From assembly GCA_031259875.1 (NCBI GenBank), contig JAIRKW010000089.1, positions 1-7,802 on the forward strand: a stretch of DNA of 7,802 nt. Reading direction: 5' to 3'. Source of the stretch: Campylobacteraceae bacterium (GTDB lineage Bacteria > Campylobacterota > Campylobacteria > Campylobacterales > Campylobacteraceae). Each line of letters begins with the position of its first letter. Within the stretch, counting starts at the first letter, position 1. The notes beneath the pieces were generated by a model. The model saw only the letters and a program-made list of their open reading frames with translations. It searched no databases and had not been told where the DNA came from. A program made the translations under genes and the position numbers. Shown in pieces: positions 1 to 6,572 of this stretch.

Positions 1-627
1 ACATAAATGGAAAATTCCCGCACTCCTCGCAAATATCATTTATTATAAAAACTCTTTATTATTCTTCGCTTTTCGTTTAGTTATATGAGAATGACAAAGA
101 AGGAAGTTTTGATTACACACATTTTGCCATTTTTAAAAAACGAAAACTTAAAAACCACAAATACCTATATCAAAAAAACGATTTTGCTTCATTTTTTTCT
201 TGATTATTATGTCTTATCTAAAAACTCACGATATGCACTCATAATCTTGCTACACAGTAATGACACAAAGAGGAGATTGAAGTATAAAGCCATATTTACA
301 ATAATTTAAAGCAGACGCAAGTTTATAAAAATTATAAAAAATCAAAAAATAACATGCGCATCATTTAAGAACAAAATAAAAGATGCAGCCTCATATGTCA
401 CTTCTGCGCGTAAAAATTGTGCACCGCGATGAATACCAAACCAATATTGGACAAATTTGTGCTAATTTTAAATACTCTTTTTTAAAAAAATCACAGCGCT
501 GAAAATAAGAGATATTTGTAGGAATTTTATCACGAACGGCGGTTTTAGTCAGATTTTTTAAACGATAAAGTTAATCACAAAAACAACAGTTATACATATC
601 TTTATTAGTAAAAGTTATGACAATTAT
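1..627. other. AT-rich intergenic stretch with no supportable gene
   Basis: This stretch beyond the oor genes is very AT-rich, with many A and T runs, and its composition differs clearly from the coding DNA to the right. The longest start-to-stop frame is a 74-residue plus-strand frame (85-309) with no Shine-Dalgarno sequence and low-complexity Lys/Leu/Ile-rich content; I do not accept it as a gene. On the minus strand, two overlapping start-less frames (570-394, 59 codons; 461-345, 39 codons) read somewhat like protein and could be decayed coding sequence. Two 8-bp perfect palindromes are present, ATGCGCAT at 354-361 and CAGCGCTG at 494-501. TATAAT matches lie on the minus strand at 47-42 and 336-331, but such hits are expected in AT-rich DNA. 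No tRNA, insertion sequence or repeat array was seen. Confidence 0.6.
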
Positions 628-661
628 AAGTTAGAGGAGATTTAACCTCCTCTTTTAACTT
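628..661 (-). terminator. Hairpin after oorC, probable end of the operon transcript
   Basis: An inverted repeat directly follows oorC and overlaps its TAA stop. The inner 7-bp stem is AGAGGAG/CTCCTCT (633-639 with 647-653) around a 7-nt loop. An outer 5-bp stem, AAGTT/AACTT (628-632 with 657-661), is separated by three unpaired bases on one side. In the oor direction the stem is followed by AU-rich RNA but no clean U run, so it is not a textbook terminator. Read on the plus strand, the inner stem runs into four T, so it could act on both strands. It is the only hairpin candidate I found at the 3' end of the gene cluster. Confidence 0.5.
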
Positions 662-1214
662 ATCCTGCAAGCGCCTTTTGGGCATATTTTATACCAAGCT
701 CATAAGCTTTTTTATTTGCCTCTTTTACCTTTTCGGGGACTGTTGAAAGCATAACTTCCTCTACAATCTTCGCGTCCAAAACTTTTGTCATCTCTATGGT
801 AACGGCAAGAGCGACGACGGATTGTGTGATAACATTACCGACCTCTTCTTTGGCTATTGTGATGATGGGAATCTCATAAATCTTCCACTTTTTTCTATCT
901 TCTTCAGTTGGTTTTACAAGATTTGGCTCTACTACTATGATACCGCCCTCTTTTACGCCGTCTTTAAACTGGTTGTAACTTACCTGCGCGGTCGCCAGCA
1001 TGAACTCTATCTCGCCGTCGTTTGCATAAGGAAACAGTATCTCGTTTTCACTAAGTATGATATCAACTTTTGTCGGACCGCCGCGTACCTGCGAAGTATA
1101 AGTCGAAGCTTTTATACCGTAACCACCCTCTTCTATCTTAGCGTGCGCTAATATCTCGCCTGCCAATATAACTCCCTGCCCGCCAACTCCAACAAATCGT
1201 AATTGTCTTTCCAT
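660..1214 (-). CDS. oorC: 2-oxoglutarate:ferredoxin oxidoreductase, gamma subunit (OorC)
   Basis: This is the gamma subunit of the four-subunit 2-oxoacid:ferredoxin oxidoreductase, which interconverts 2-oxoglutarate plus CoA with succinyl-CoA plus CO2, passing electrons to or from ferredoxin in the cytoplasm. The 184-residue protein is one POR/KOR gamma domain. It has the N-terminal glycine-rich motif GVGGQG (residues 9-14) and the family segment YTSQVRGGPT (39-48). The length is usual for the family. The ATG is supported by AAAGGA six bases upstream, and that site overlaps the oorB stop 10 nt away, so translation is probably coupled. As last gene of the cluster it is followed by a hairpin. 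The order oorDABC and the strong match of the neighbours favour 2-oxoglutarate over pyruvate as substrate, but this subunit alone would not decide that. Confidence 0.93.
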   Translation of the reverse strand: MERQLRFVGVGGQGVILAGEILAHAKIEEGGYGIKASTYTSQVRGGPTKVDIILSENEILFPYANDGEIEFMLATAQVSYNQFKDGVKEGGIIVVEPNLVKPTEEDRKKWKIYEIPIITIAKEEVGNVITQSVVALAVTIEMTKVLDAKIVEEVMLSTVPEKVKEANKKAYELGIKYAQKALAG

Positions 1215-1224
1215 GGGATTTCCT

Positions 1225-2058
1225 TTAAAGCTTGACGGTAGTTTTGTTTTGCGCCGCTTCTATAACTTTGTCGTACGCTTTGCAATACTCTATCTTGTCT
1301 GTTTCGTGTTTTAAAATTCCTATCGGGAATTTACCTTTTTTCTCTTCGTCACTAAGCTGGTCAAATTTATTTTTAGAGGCGATTCTGCTCTCTATCCATT
1401 GCAAATTCAGTACAGCTTCGCCCATTTTGTTTTTTCTGCCTAAATTTATATGGCAGTTTGAGAATATATCAAAAAACGAATATCCCTCATGAGAAAAGCC
1501 CTCGGCAAGCGTTTTTTCTATTCTTTTAGGGTCTAATACGCTCTCGCGCGCTACAAATGTAGCCCCTGCGGCGCTTGCAAGTTTTGCAGCATCAAATGTC
1601 GGGTCTATGTTGCCATACTGTGCCGTAACTGTCCACATGCCCTGCGGAGTTGTGGGTGAAGTTTGGGAGTTTGTAAGACCATATATGAAGTTATTTATCA
1701 AGATGTGATTTAAATCTATATTTCTTCTACAGCCGTGTATCGTGTGGTTACCGCCTATAGCAAGCCCGTCTCCATCTCCTGTTACAACAATCACATGTTT
1801 TGAAGGATTGGCAAGTTTTATGCCTGTAGCATAAGCTATAGCACGTCCATGCGTAGTGTGAACCGTGTTGCAATTTATATAAGAGCTGAAACGTCCGCTG
1901 CAGCCGATACCTGAAACTACGCATACATCGTTCATATCCCAGCCGACCTTCTCTATCGCCCTGATGACAGACTTTAAAATAACGCCGTCACCGCAGCCCC
2001 AACACCAAAGAGTAGGCATTTTGTCTACTCTCAAAAATTCATCATAATTGAAAGCCAT
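1225..2058 (-). CDS. oorB: 2-oxoglutarate:ferredoxin oxidoreductase, beta (TPP-binding) subunit (OorB)
   Basis: This is the thiamine-diphosphate-binding catalytic subunit, which also carries the proximal 4Fe-4S cluster. In the 277-residue protein the likely cluster ligands are Cys19 and Cys22 (in LWCWGCGDG), Cys53 (in IGCSG) and Cys202 (in FSNCHINLG), matching the four-cysteine pattern of this family's beta subunits. The thiamine/Mg motif runs from GDGDG (94-98) to the NN pair at 122-123, followed by YGLTNSQTSPT (126-136), a segment conserved in 2-oxoacid:ferredoxin oxidoreductases. The start codon overlaps the oorA stop by one base (TAATG). The Shine-Dalgarno sequence AAAGGA, 8 nt upstream, encodes the Lys-Gly near the end of OorA, so the two are probably translationally coupled and made in equal amounts. 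The C-terminal 50 residues are charged and lack motifs I recognise. Confidence 0.95.
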   Translation of the reverse strand: MAFNYDEFLRVDKMPTLWCWGCGDGVILKSVIRAIEKVGWDMNDVCVVSGIGCSGRFSSYINCNTVHTTHGRAIAYATGIKLANPSKHVIVVTGDGDGLAIGGNHTIHGCRRNIDLNHILINNFIYGLTNSQTSPTTPQGMWTVTAQYGNIDPTFDAAKLASAAGATFVARESVLDPKRIEKTLAEGFSHEGYSFFDIFSNCHINLGRKNKMGEAVLNLQWIESRIASKNKFDQLSDEEKKGKFPIGILKHETDKIEYCKAYDKVIEAAQNKTTVKL

Positions 2059-3188
2059 TATATCATTCCTTTGATTTTTAGGGTAAACTCCTGCGGAGTT
2101 AATGGACGCCCGTTTGCTTTTTGCAAAGTATCAAAATCTCTCTTCATAGCGCGTTCTATCTCGCCCGCATACTGCCCCATATTTAACTCTGCAACCAATA
2201 TCTTTTCAAATTTTTTACCAAGCGAATAGAGCTCTTTTTCAGGAGAAGGCCACAATGTAACAGGTCTGAAAAGTCCTGCTTTTATGCCTTCACGGCGAAG
2301 TTTTACTATCGCTTCTTTAGCGCTCCTTGATACACTTCCGTAAGCTATAATGAGAATGTCTGCATCATCAATCATAAAATTTTCATATTTTACTATCTCA
2401 TCTTTGCGGTTGTTTATCTTGCCCGTGAGTCTTTCTATATTGTTTTGGCATATCACACCGTCTTCTGTCGGAAACCCCGTAGGTCCATGGTGCAATCCTG
2501 TTATGTGATATTTGTAGCCTTTGAAAAACGGATTCAACACGGCAGATTCATTTTTGCCCACACCGTAAGGTTTATACTCTTTTGGGTCTCCATCAAACTT
2601 TTTACGGTTAATTATATCTTTTTCAACTTCCTCGACATCAGGCAAAACAGCTTTTCCGTGCATATGCCCTATCGTCTCATCAAGAAGTAAAAATACCGGT
2701 GTCATAAACTTTTCAGCTAAATTAAACGCTCTTATCGTTTCACTGTAAGCCTCTTCAAGGCTTCCCGGACACAGCGCTATGGACGCAAAATCCCCGTGAG
2801 TCGGCGCTTTTGCTTGATTTACATCACCTTGAGATACGCGTGTAGGAAGTCCTGTAGATGGGCCGCCGCGCATAACATTTACTATCACTAACGGGACTTC
2901 GGCAATGAAACTTAAACCTATCTGTTCTGATTTTAAAGATATTCCCGGACCTGATGTCGCAGTCATAGCTTTCGCTCCGCTCATCGAAGCTCCCAAAGCT
3001 ACAGAAATGCCCGCTATTTCGTCTTCCATTTGTATAAACTTGCCGCCCTTTTTTGGCAGCAGTACGCTCATCTCATGCGCTACTTCGCTCGAAGGTGTGA
3101 TAGGATATCCGCCAAAAAAATTACAACCACACTCTATCGCGGCATGCGCACACAATTCGTTACCATTTGAAACTATTATCCTTGACAT
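2058..3188 (-). CDS. oorA: 2-oxoglutarate:ferredoxin oxidoreductase, alpha subunit (OorA)
   Basis: This alpha subunit supplies the pyrimidine-type thiamine domain and domain II of the enzyme. The 376-residue protein has GGYPITPSSE (26-35), the MEDEIAG segment (54-60) containing the glutamate expected to activate thiamine, TSGPGISLKSE (78-88) and RGGPSTGLPT (107-116), all typical of KorA/OorA proteins. A C-terminal transketolase-like part includes LFRPVTLWP. The frame stays open 14 codons further upstream, to 3230. I chose the ATG at 3188 because family members begin close to the SRIIVSNGNE segment, and the longer start would sit inside oorD with an N-terminus unlike the family. The chosen start lies 1 nt after the oorD stop and has only a weak Shine-Dalgarno sequence, so translation probably depends on ribosomes finishing oorD. 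It overlaps oorB by one base. Confidence 0.94.
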   Translation of the reverse strand: MSRIIVSNGNELCAHAAIECGCNFFGGYPITPSSEVAHEMSVLLPKKGGKFIQMEDEIAGISVALGASMSGAKAMTATSGPGISLKSEQIGLSFIAEVPLVIVNVMRGGPSTGLPTRVSQGDVNQAKAPTHGDFASIALCPGSLEEAYSETIRAFNLAEKFMTPVFLLLDETIGHMHGKAVLPDVEEVEKDIINRKKFDGDPKEYKPYGVGKNESAVLNPFFKGYKYHITGLHHGPTGFPTEDGVICQNNIERLTGKINNRKDEIVKYENFMIDDADILIIAYGSVSRSAKEAIVKLRREGIKAGLFRPVTLWPSPEKELYSLGKKFEKILVAELNMGQYAGEIERAMKRDFDTLQKANGRPLTPQEFTLKIKGMI

Positions 3189-3189
3189 T

Positions 3190-3513
3190 TTACACACCAA
3201 CTTTATTGAATTTATTATTTTTGACAGCAAGCGCTCTTGCTTTAGACTCTTCGGTTAGTTTTGCAAACTTTATTTCGCTTGAACGTTCTGTCACAAAAAT
3301 AGCAAAATCAGGACAGTGCAATTCACAGTCCCTACAGCCTATACAAGAGTCAGGCGCTACTACTTCTATGGTTTTACCAAGTGTAGAGTTTACATTTTGC
3401 ACCATCGCCAAAGTACCTGACGGACACAAACTGACGCATATATCACAAGCTTTACATCTTGAAATATCCACCCAAACTAACGGTTTACCCTCCGGTGGAG
3501 TTAAGAAACTCAT
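3190..3513 (-). CDS. oorD: 2-oxoglutarate:ferredoxin oxidoreductase, delta subunit, 2[4Fe-4S] ferredoxin-like (OorD)
   Basis: This small ferredoxin-like subunit is expected to carry electrons between the OorB cluster and external ferredoxin. The 107-residue protein has two complete CxxCxxCxxxC motifs: Cys20, 23, 26 and 30 (in CKACDICVSLC) and Cys57, 60, 63 and 67 (in CIGCRDCELHC). The first is followed by Pro-Ser and the second by Pro-Asp, as in bacterial 8-iron ferredoxin domains. Its ATG has the best Shine-Dalgarno sequence in the window (AAGGAGA, 3527-3521, seven bases upstream), fitting a role as the first gene of a separately controlled oorDABC unit. Upstream lies a terminator after sucD. 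The poorly conserved tail after residue 80 is rich in Lys and Ala. A stand-alone ferredoxin is unlikely, because oorA starts 1 nt later. Confidence 0.94.
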   Translation of the reverse strand: MSFLTPPEGKPLVWVDISRCKACDICVSLCPSGTLAMVQNVNSTLGKTIEVVAPDSCIGCRDCELHCPDFAIFVTERSSEIKFAKLTEESKARALAVKNNKFNKVGV

Positions 3514-3520
3514 CTGTTTT

Positions 3521-3547
3521 TCTCCTTATTAAGTTATTAAAATCTTA
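3521..3547 (-). promoter_or_regulatory. Possible oorDABC promoter (-10 element) and strong ribosome binding site
   Basis: Between the sucD terminator and oorD, the minus strand reads TG-A-TAAGAT, an extended -10-like element (TAAGAT at 3547-3542, four of six matches to TATAAT). A T-tract lies just upstream, which is common in Campylobacterota promoters, where -35 boxes are often absent. A transcript from here would start near 3535 with a leader of about 20 nt containing AAGGAGA (3527-3521). The ribosome binding site is clear. The promoter is inferred, resting mainly on its position behind a terminator. Confidence 0.35.
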
Positions 3548-3549
3548 TC

Positions 3550-3574
3550 AAAAAAACGGCTGAAAATATCAGCC
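3550..3574 (-). terminator. Intrinsic terminator between sucD and oorD
   Basis: In the transcript the end of sucD folds into a perfect 6-bp stem, GGCTGA/TCAGCC (3574-3569 with 3563-3558), around a 5-nt loop. It is followed by one G and then seven T (3556-3550), the classic form of a Rho-independent terminator. The sucD stop codon TGA (3571-3569) lies within the first arm of the stem. The stem is short, so partial readthrough into oorDABC is plausible. Confidence 0.75.
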
Positions 3575-4441
3575 ATTCAAAATTTCCGCTATTTTTTTAC
3601 CGATAAGCGCAGGCGTTTTTACTACGCTCACTCCAGCTTTTTCCAAAGCTTCCATTTTTTCAGCAGCTGTTCCGCTTCCACCGCTCACGATTGCACCTGC
3701 ATGACCCATTCTCTTGCCTTTTGGAGCGGTAGCCCCTGCGATAAATGCGACTACAGGTTTTGTTACATTTGTTTTTATAAATTCGGCAGCTTCAATCTCA
3801 AGCGCACCGCCAATCTCCCCTATCAGAGCTATCGCTTTTGTCTCTTCGTCATTTTCAAAAAGAGTCAACAACTCTTTATAGCTAAGTCCTATAATCGGGT
3901 CTCCTCCTATACCAACAGCTGTGGATATACCAAATCCCTCCTGTACTATCTGATTGCCTGCTTCGTAAGTGAGTGTTCCTGATTTTGATATGAGTCCGAC
4001 ACTTCCTTTTTTAAAGATAAATCCAGGCATTATGCCGATTTTGCACTCTTCGCTTGTTATGATTCCCGGGCAGTTTGGACCTATGATTTTCATTCCTTTT
4101 TTTGTAGCATACAGCTTTGCATTCATCATGTCGCGCACAGGAATGCCCTCCGTGATAATAACGGCTAATTTTATACCGCTGTCAGCCGCCTCCATGACAG
4201 CGTCCGCAGCAAACAAAGGCGGGACAAATATCATACTTGTATCTGCTCCAGTGGCCTCTATAGCTTCTTTTACAGTATTAAACACAGGCTTTCCAAGATG
4301 TGTTTCGCCTTTGCGTCCCGGAGTTACGCCGCCTACTATATTTGAACCGTAAGCCAAGCATTGCTCACTGTGAAAAGTTCCCTCTTTACCTGTAAAACCT
4401 TGAACTATTATCTTTGTACTTTTATTTACTAAAATACTCAT
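3569..4441 (-). CDS. sucD: Succinyl-CoA synthetase (ADP-forming), alpha subunit (SucD)
   Basis: This alpha subunit binds CoA and carries the phosphohistidine intermediate in the reversible reaction succinate + CoA + ATP = succinyl-CoA + ADP + Pi. The 290-residue protein has the usual length. Its N-terminal CoA-binding Rossmann domain includes QGFTGKEGTFHSEQ (14-27) and GGVTPGRKG (37-45), and the ligase domain includes GPNCPG (121-126) and SKSGTLTYE (152-160). The active-site histidine is His247 in RMGHAGAIVSGG, equivalent to His246 in the E. coli protein. The ATG overlaps the sucC TGA in the sequence ATGA, with AAGGGG just upstream inside sucC, so the subunits are probably made in equal amounts. 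The last codons form part of a terminator hairpin. In a reductive cycle it would run towards succinyl-CoA, the substrate of Oor encoded next. Confidence 0.97.
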   Translation of the reverse strand: MSILVNKSTKIIVQGFTGKEGTFHSEQCLAYGSNIVGGVTPGRKGETHLGKPVFNTVKEAIEATGADTSMIFVPPLFAADAVMEAADSGIKLAVIITEGIPVRDMMNAKLYATKKGMKIIGPNCPGIITSEECKIGIMPGFIFKKGSVGLISKSGTLTYEAGNQIVQEGFGISTAVGIGGDPIIGLSYKELLTLFENDEETKAIALIGEIGGALEIEAAEFIKTNVTKPVVAFIAGATAPKGKRMGHAGAIVSGGSGTAAEKMEALEKAGVSVVKTPALIGKKIAEILNG

Positions 4442-5610
4442 TTGTTCCCCTTTGCAGCGCTTACGGCTTTTCTTGCGCCCTCAGACAAATCAGACGCTGA
4501 AATTATATTTTTTATATTGCTGTTTTTTAATATCTCTTTAGCTTCATCCGCATTCGTTCCATCAAGCCTTACTATGACAGGAACATTAACCTGCGTTATT
4601 TTTGCAGCTTCTAAAATACCGTTTGCTACACGGTCGCACCTTACAATACCGCCAAATATATTGATAAAAATCGCTTTGACATTTCTGTCTTTCAAGATAA
4701 TCTCAAATCCTTTGGCTACAGTCTGCGGATTTGCGCCGCCGCCGACATCCAAAAAGTTAGCAGGCTCTCCGCCTTCATATTTGATAATATCCATAGTCGC
4801 CATCGCAAGTCCTGCGCCGTTTACCATGCAGCCGACGTTTCCGTCTAATTTTACATAAGATAGATTTGACTGTTTGGCTTCGGTTTCAGCTTTATCTTCT
4901 TCGTCAAAATCTCTTAAAGCTTCTATGTTTTTATGGCGTACAAGTGCATTGTCATCAAAATTAATCTTCGCATCAAGCGCTAAAAATTTATTATCTCCTG
5001 TTAAAACAAGCGGGTTTATCTCTACCATATCGGCATCATTTTCACTGTAAACTTTGTAAAGATTTGAAACAAGCTCTATGAAATCACCCAATATCTCTTT
5101 TGGTATACCAAGTTTGAATGCTGTCTCTCTTCCATGAAACTTTTGAAATCCTATCGTTGGGTCTATAGAAACTTTTGCTATCTTCTCCGGAGACTCTTTT
5201 GCTACTTTTTCTATATCCATACCGCCGCTTGAAGAGGCTATAATCATCGGCATCTCAAGAGCTCGGTTTAAAGCTATAGAGATATAAAACTCATGTTTAA
5301 TGTTAAGTCCTTCTTCTATATAGACTTTCCTTACCTCTTTTCCTTCGCTTGCAGTTTGATGAGTAACAAGATTCATACCAATCATTTTATCGGTTAAGCT
5401 TCTTACCTCATCTATACTTTTTGCTATCTTCACACCGCCGCCAAGTCCGCGTCCCCCTGCGTGTATTTGAGCTTTCACCACCCATACGCCGCCGCTTAAG
5501 TTTTTAGCATTTTGCACAGCCTCATCGGCATTAAAAGCAATATGTCCTTTGGGTGTTGGAACACCATACTTTCTTAATATCTCTTTTGCCTGGTATTCGT
5601 GTATATTCAT
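4438..5610 (-). CDS. sucC: Succinyl-CoA synthetase (ADP-forming), beta subunit (SucC)
   Basis: This beta subunit binds nucleotide and succinate and pairs with SucD. The 390-residue protein is close to the E. coli length of 388. It begins with the family signature MNIHEYQAKEIL and has the ATP-grasp glycine-rich loop in QIHAGGRGLGGGVKI (about 48-62). The Mg-binding segments EINPLVL and LALDAKINFDDNA lie near residues 200-220. The C-terminal ligase domain has VNGAGLAMATMD and GGEPANFLDVGGGANP. Nothing appears truncated. The start ATG is preceded by AAGGAAAA, 14 nt after the mdh stop, and the stop overlaps sucD by 4 nt. The ATP rather than GTP assignment follows bacterial family habit and is not read directly from specific residues. 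Confidence 0.97.
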   Translation of the reverse strand: MNIHEYQAKEILRKYGVPTPKGHIAFNADEAVQNAKNLSGGVWVVKAQIHAGGRGLGGGVKIAKSIDEVRSLTDKMIGMNLVTHQTASEGKEVRKVYIEEGLNIKHEFYISIALNRALEMPMIIASSSGGMDIEKVAKESPEKIAKVSIDPTIGFQKFHGRETAFKLGIPKEILGDFIELVSNLYKVYSENDADMVEINPLVLTGDNKFLALDAKINFDDNALVRHKNIEALRDFDEEDKAETEAKQSNLSYVKLDGNVGCMVNGAGLAMATMDIIKYEGGEPANFLDVGGGANPQTVAKGFEIILKDRNVKAIFINIFGGIVRCDRVANGILEAAKITQVNVPVIVRLDGTNADEAKEILKNSNIKNIISASDLSEGARKAVSAAKGNK

Positions 5611-5624
5611 ACATTTTTCCTTGA

Positions 5625-6560
5625 TTAGTAATTTGTATTTTGCAGATATTTATCTACTACAGCCAAAGAATCGCTCAAAGAGTTTACACTTTCTTTAAAA
5701 CTCTTCGTCTCTTCTTTGGTTAAAGGCAATTCGAATACTTTTTCAATTCCGTTTCTGCCTACCACCACAGGAACCCCTATACTAACACTGCTTGCATTGT
5801 ATTCGCCCTCCAGCCAAGCCGAACAAGGAAGCAGTGATTTTGTATCATTTAAAATAGCCTCTACCAAAGTACAGATACTGGCAGCAGGCGCATAATATGC
5901 CGAAGTTTGCAAAAACTTCACTATCTGCGCGCCGCCGTTTTTGGTCTCTTGTATGATCTCCCCGCATGTTTTTTCATCAAATACATCTTTCAAAGCTTGG
6001 TTATACACAAATGATTGAGATAAAAGCGGCACCATATGTTCGCTGTGCGTTCCTATAACAAGAGCTTTTATCTCTTTAGTGTCTACTCTTTTTGATATTG
6101 CATAAGCCATTCTGGCGCTGTCCAATATACCGCCCATGCCAATGACTCTGTTTTTGCCAAAACCACTCAATTTAAACGCAGCATAATTCATAATATCAAG
6201 CGGATTTGAAACGACTATGACTATGGAATTTGGAGCATATTTTTTGATATTCAAAACGACCTCTTCCATAATCTTTATATTTATATGAAGCAAATCCTCT
6301 CTGCTCATTCCCTCTTTTCTGGGAACTCCCGCAGTTATTACGACTATGCCGCTGTTTTCTATATCTTGATAATCATGAGTAGTTTTTATGCTTGTTTTAG
6401 CGCCCAAAGTTATGGAAGCTTGCATCATATCTATGGCTTTGCCCTGCGCTACTTGTCTGTTGATGTCAAGCAAAACAACTTCGGAGCAAATCTCTTTTGC
6501 TATCAACAAATAACATGTAGACGCCCCGACATTACCTGCGCCGATAACGGAAATTTTCAT
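5625..6560 (-). CDS. mdh: Malate dehydrogenase, LDH-like, NAD-dependent
   Basis: This enzyme interconverts malate and oxaloacetate with NAD(H) in the cytoplasm. The 311-residue protein belongs to the LDH-like MDH family. It has the Rossmann glycine motif GAGNVG (7-12), with Asp32 at the end of the second strand (LLDIN), favouring NAD over NADP. The substrate loop is PRKEGMSRED (80-89), where Arg81 is the residue that marks malate/oxaloacetate rather than lactate/pyruvate specificity, and Arg87 also binds substrate. Asn119 (SNPLD), Asp147 and Arg150 (LDSAR) and the catalytic His172 (GTHSEHMVP) are present. The ATG is preceded by AAGGAGA, which overlaps the icd stop 12 nt upstream, so it is co-transcribed with icd. 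In a reductive cycle it would reduce oxaloacetate made by citrate cleavage. Lactate dehydrogenase is unlikely given Arg81. Confidence 0.95.
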   Translation of the reverse strand: MKISVIGAGNVGASTCYLLIAKEICSEVVLLDINRQVAQGKAIDMMQASITLGAKTSIKTTHDYQDIENSGIVVITAGVPRKEGMSREDLLHINIKIMEEVVLNIKKYAPNSIVIVVSNPLDIMNYAAFKLSGFGKNRVIGMGGILDSARMAYAISKRVDTKEIKALVIGTHSEHMVPLLSQSFVYNQALKDVFDEKTCGEIIQETKNGGAQIVKFLQTSAYYAPAASICTLVEAILNDTKSLLPCSAWLEGEYNASSVSIGVPVVVGRNGIEKVFELPLTKEETKSFKESVNSLSDSLAVVDKYLQNTNY

Positions 6561-6572
6561 TTGTAAATCTCC

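Noticed and set aside
42..47. A TATAAT box on the minus strand with GAGGAG downstream (28-23), possibly the promoter and ribosome site of a gene leaving the left edge.
   Set aside because: The only ATG before the edge (4-2) is 18 nt from the GAGGAG, too far for a normal site, and the gene body is outside the window. It cannot be supported.
85..309. A 74-residue plus-strand open frame in the left spacer.
   Set aside because: There is no Shine-Dalgarno sequence, the composition is low-complexity Lys/Leu/Ile with no recognisable motif, and it lies in DNA rich in A and T runs, where frames of this size occur by chance.
354..501. 8-bp palindromes ATGCGCAT (354-361) and CAGCGCTG (494-501) as operator sites.
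   Set aside because: They are single copies, differ from each other, and are not positioned next to a supported promoter, so short palindromes like these are weak evidence.
3189..3230. An upstream in-frame start for oorA adding 14 residues.
   Set aside because: The extension lies wholly within oorD, has no ribosome site, and its sequence is unlike the N-termini of the family, which begin near the SRIIVSNGNE segment.
2905..3258. Long open frames opposite the real genes, such as 117 codons opposite oorA, 121 codons opposite oorD, and 138 codons opposite sucC.
   Set aside because: They are antisense shadows of well-identified conserved genes, lack ribosome sites, and have no coherent domain content.
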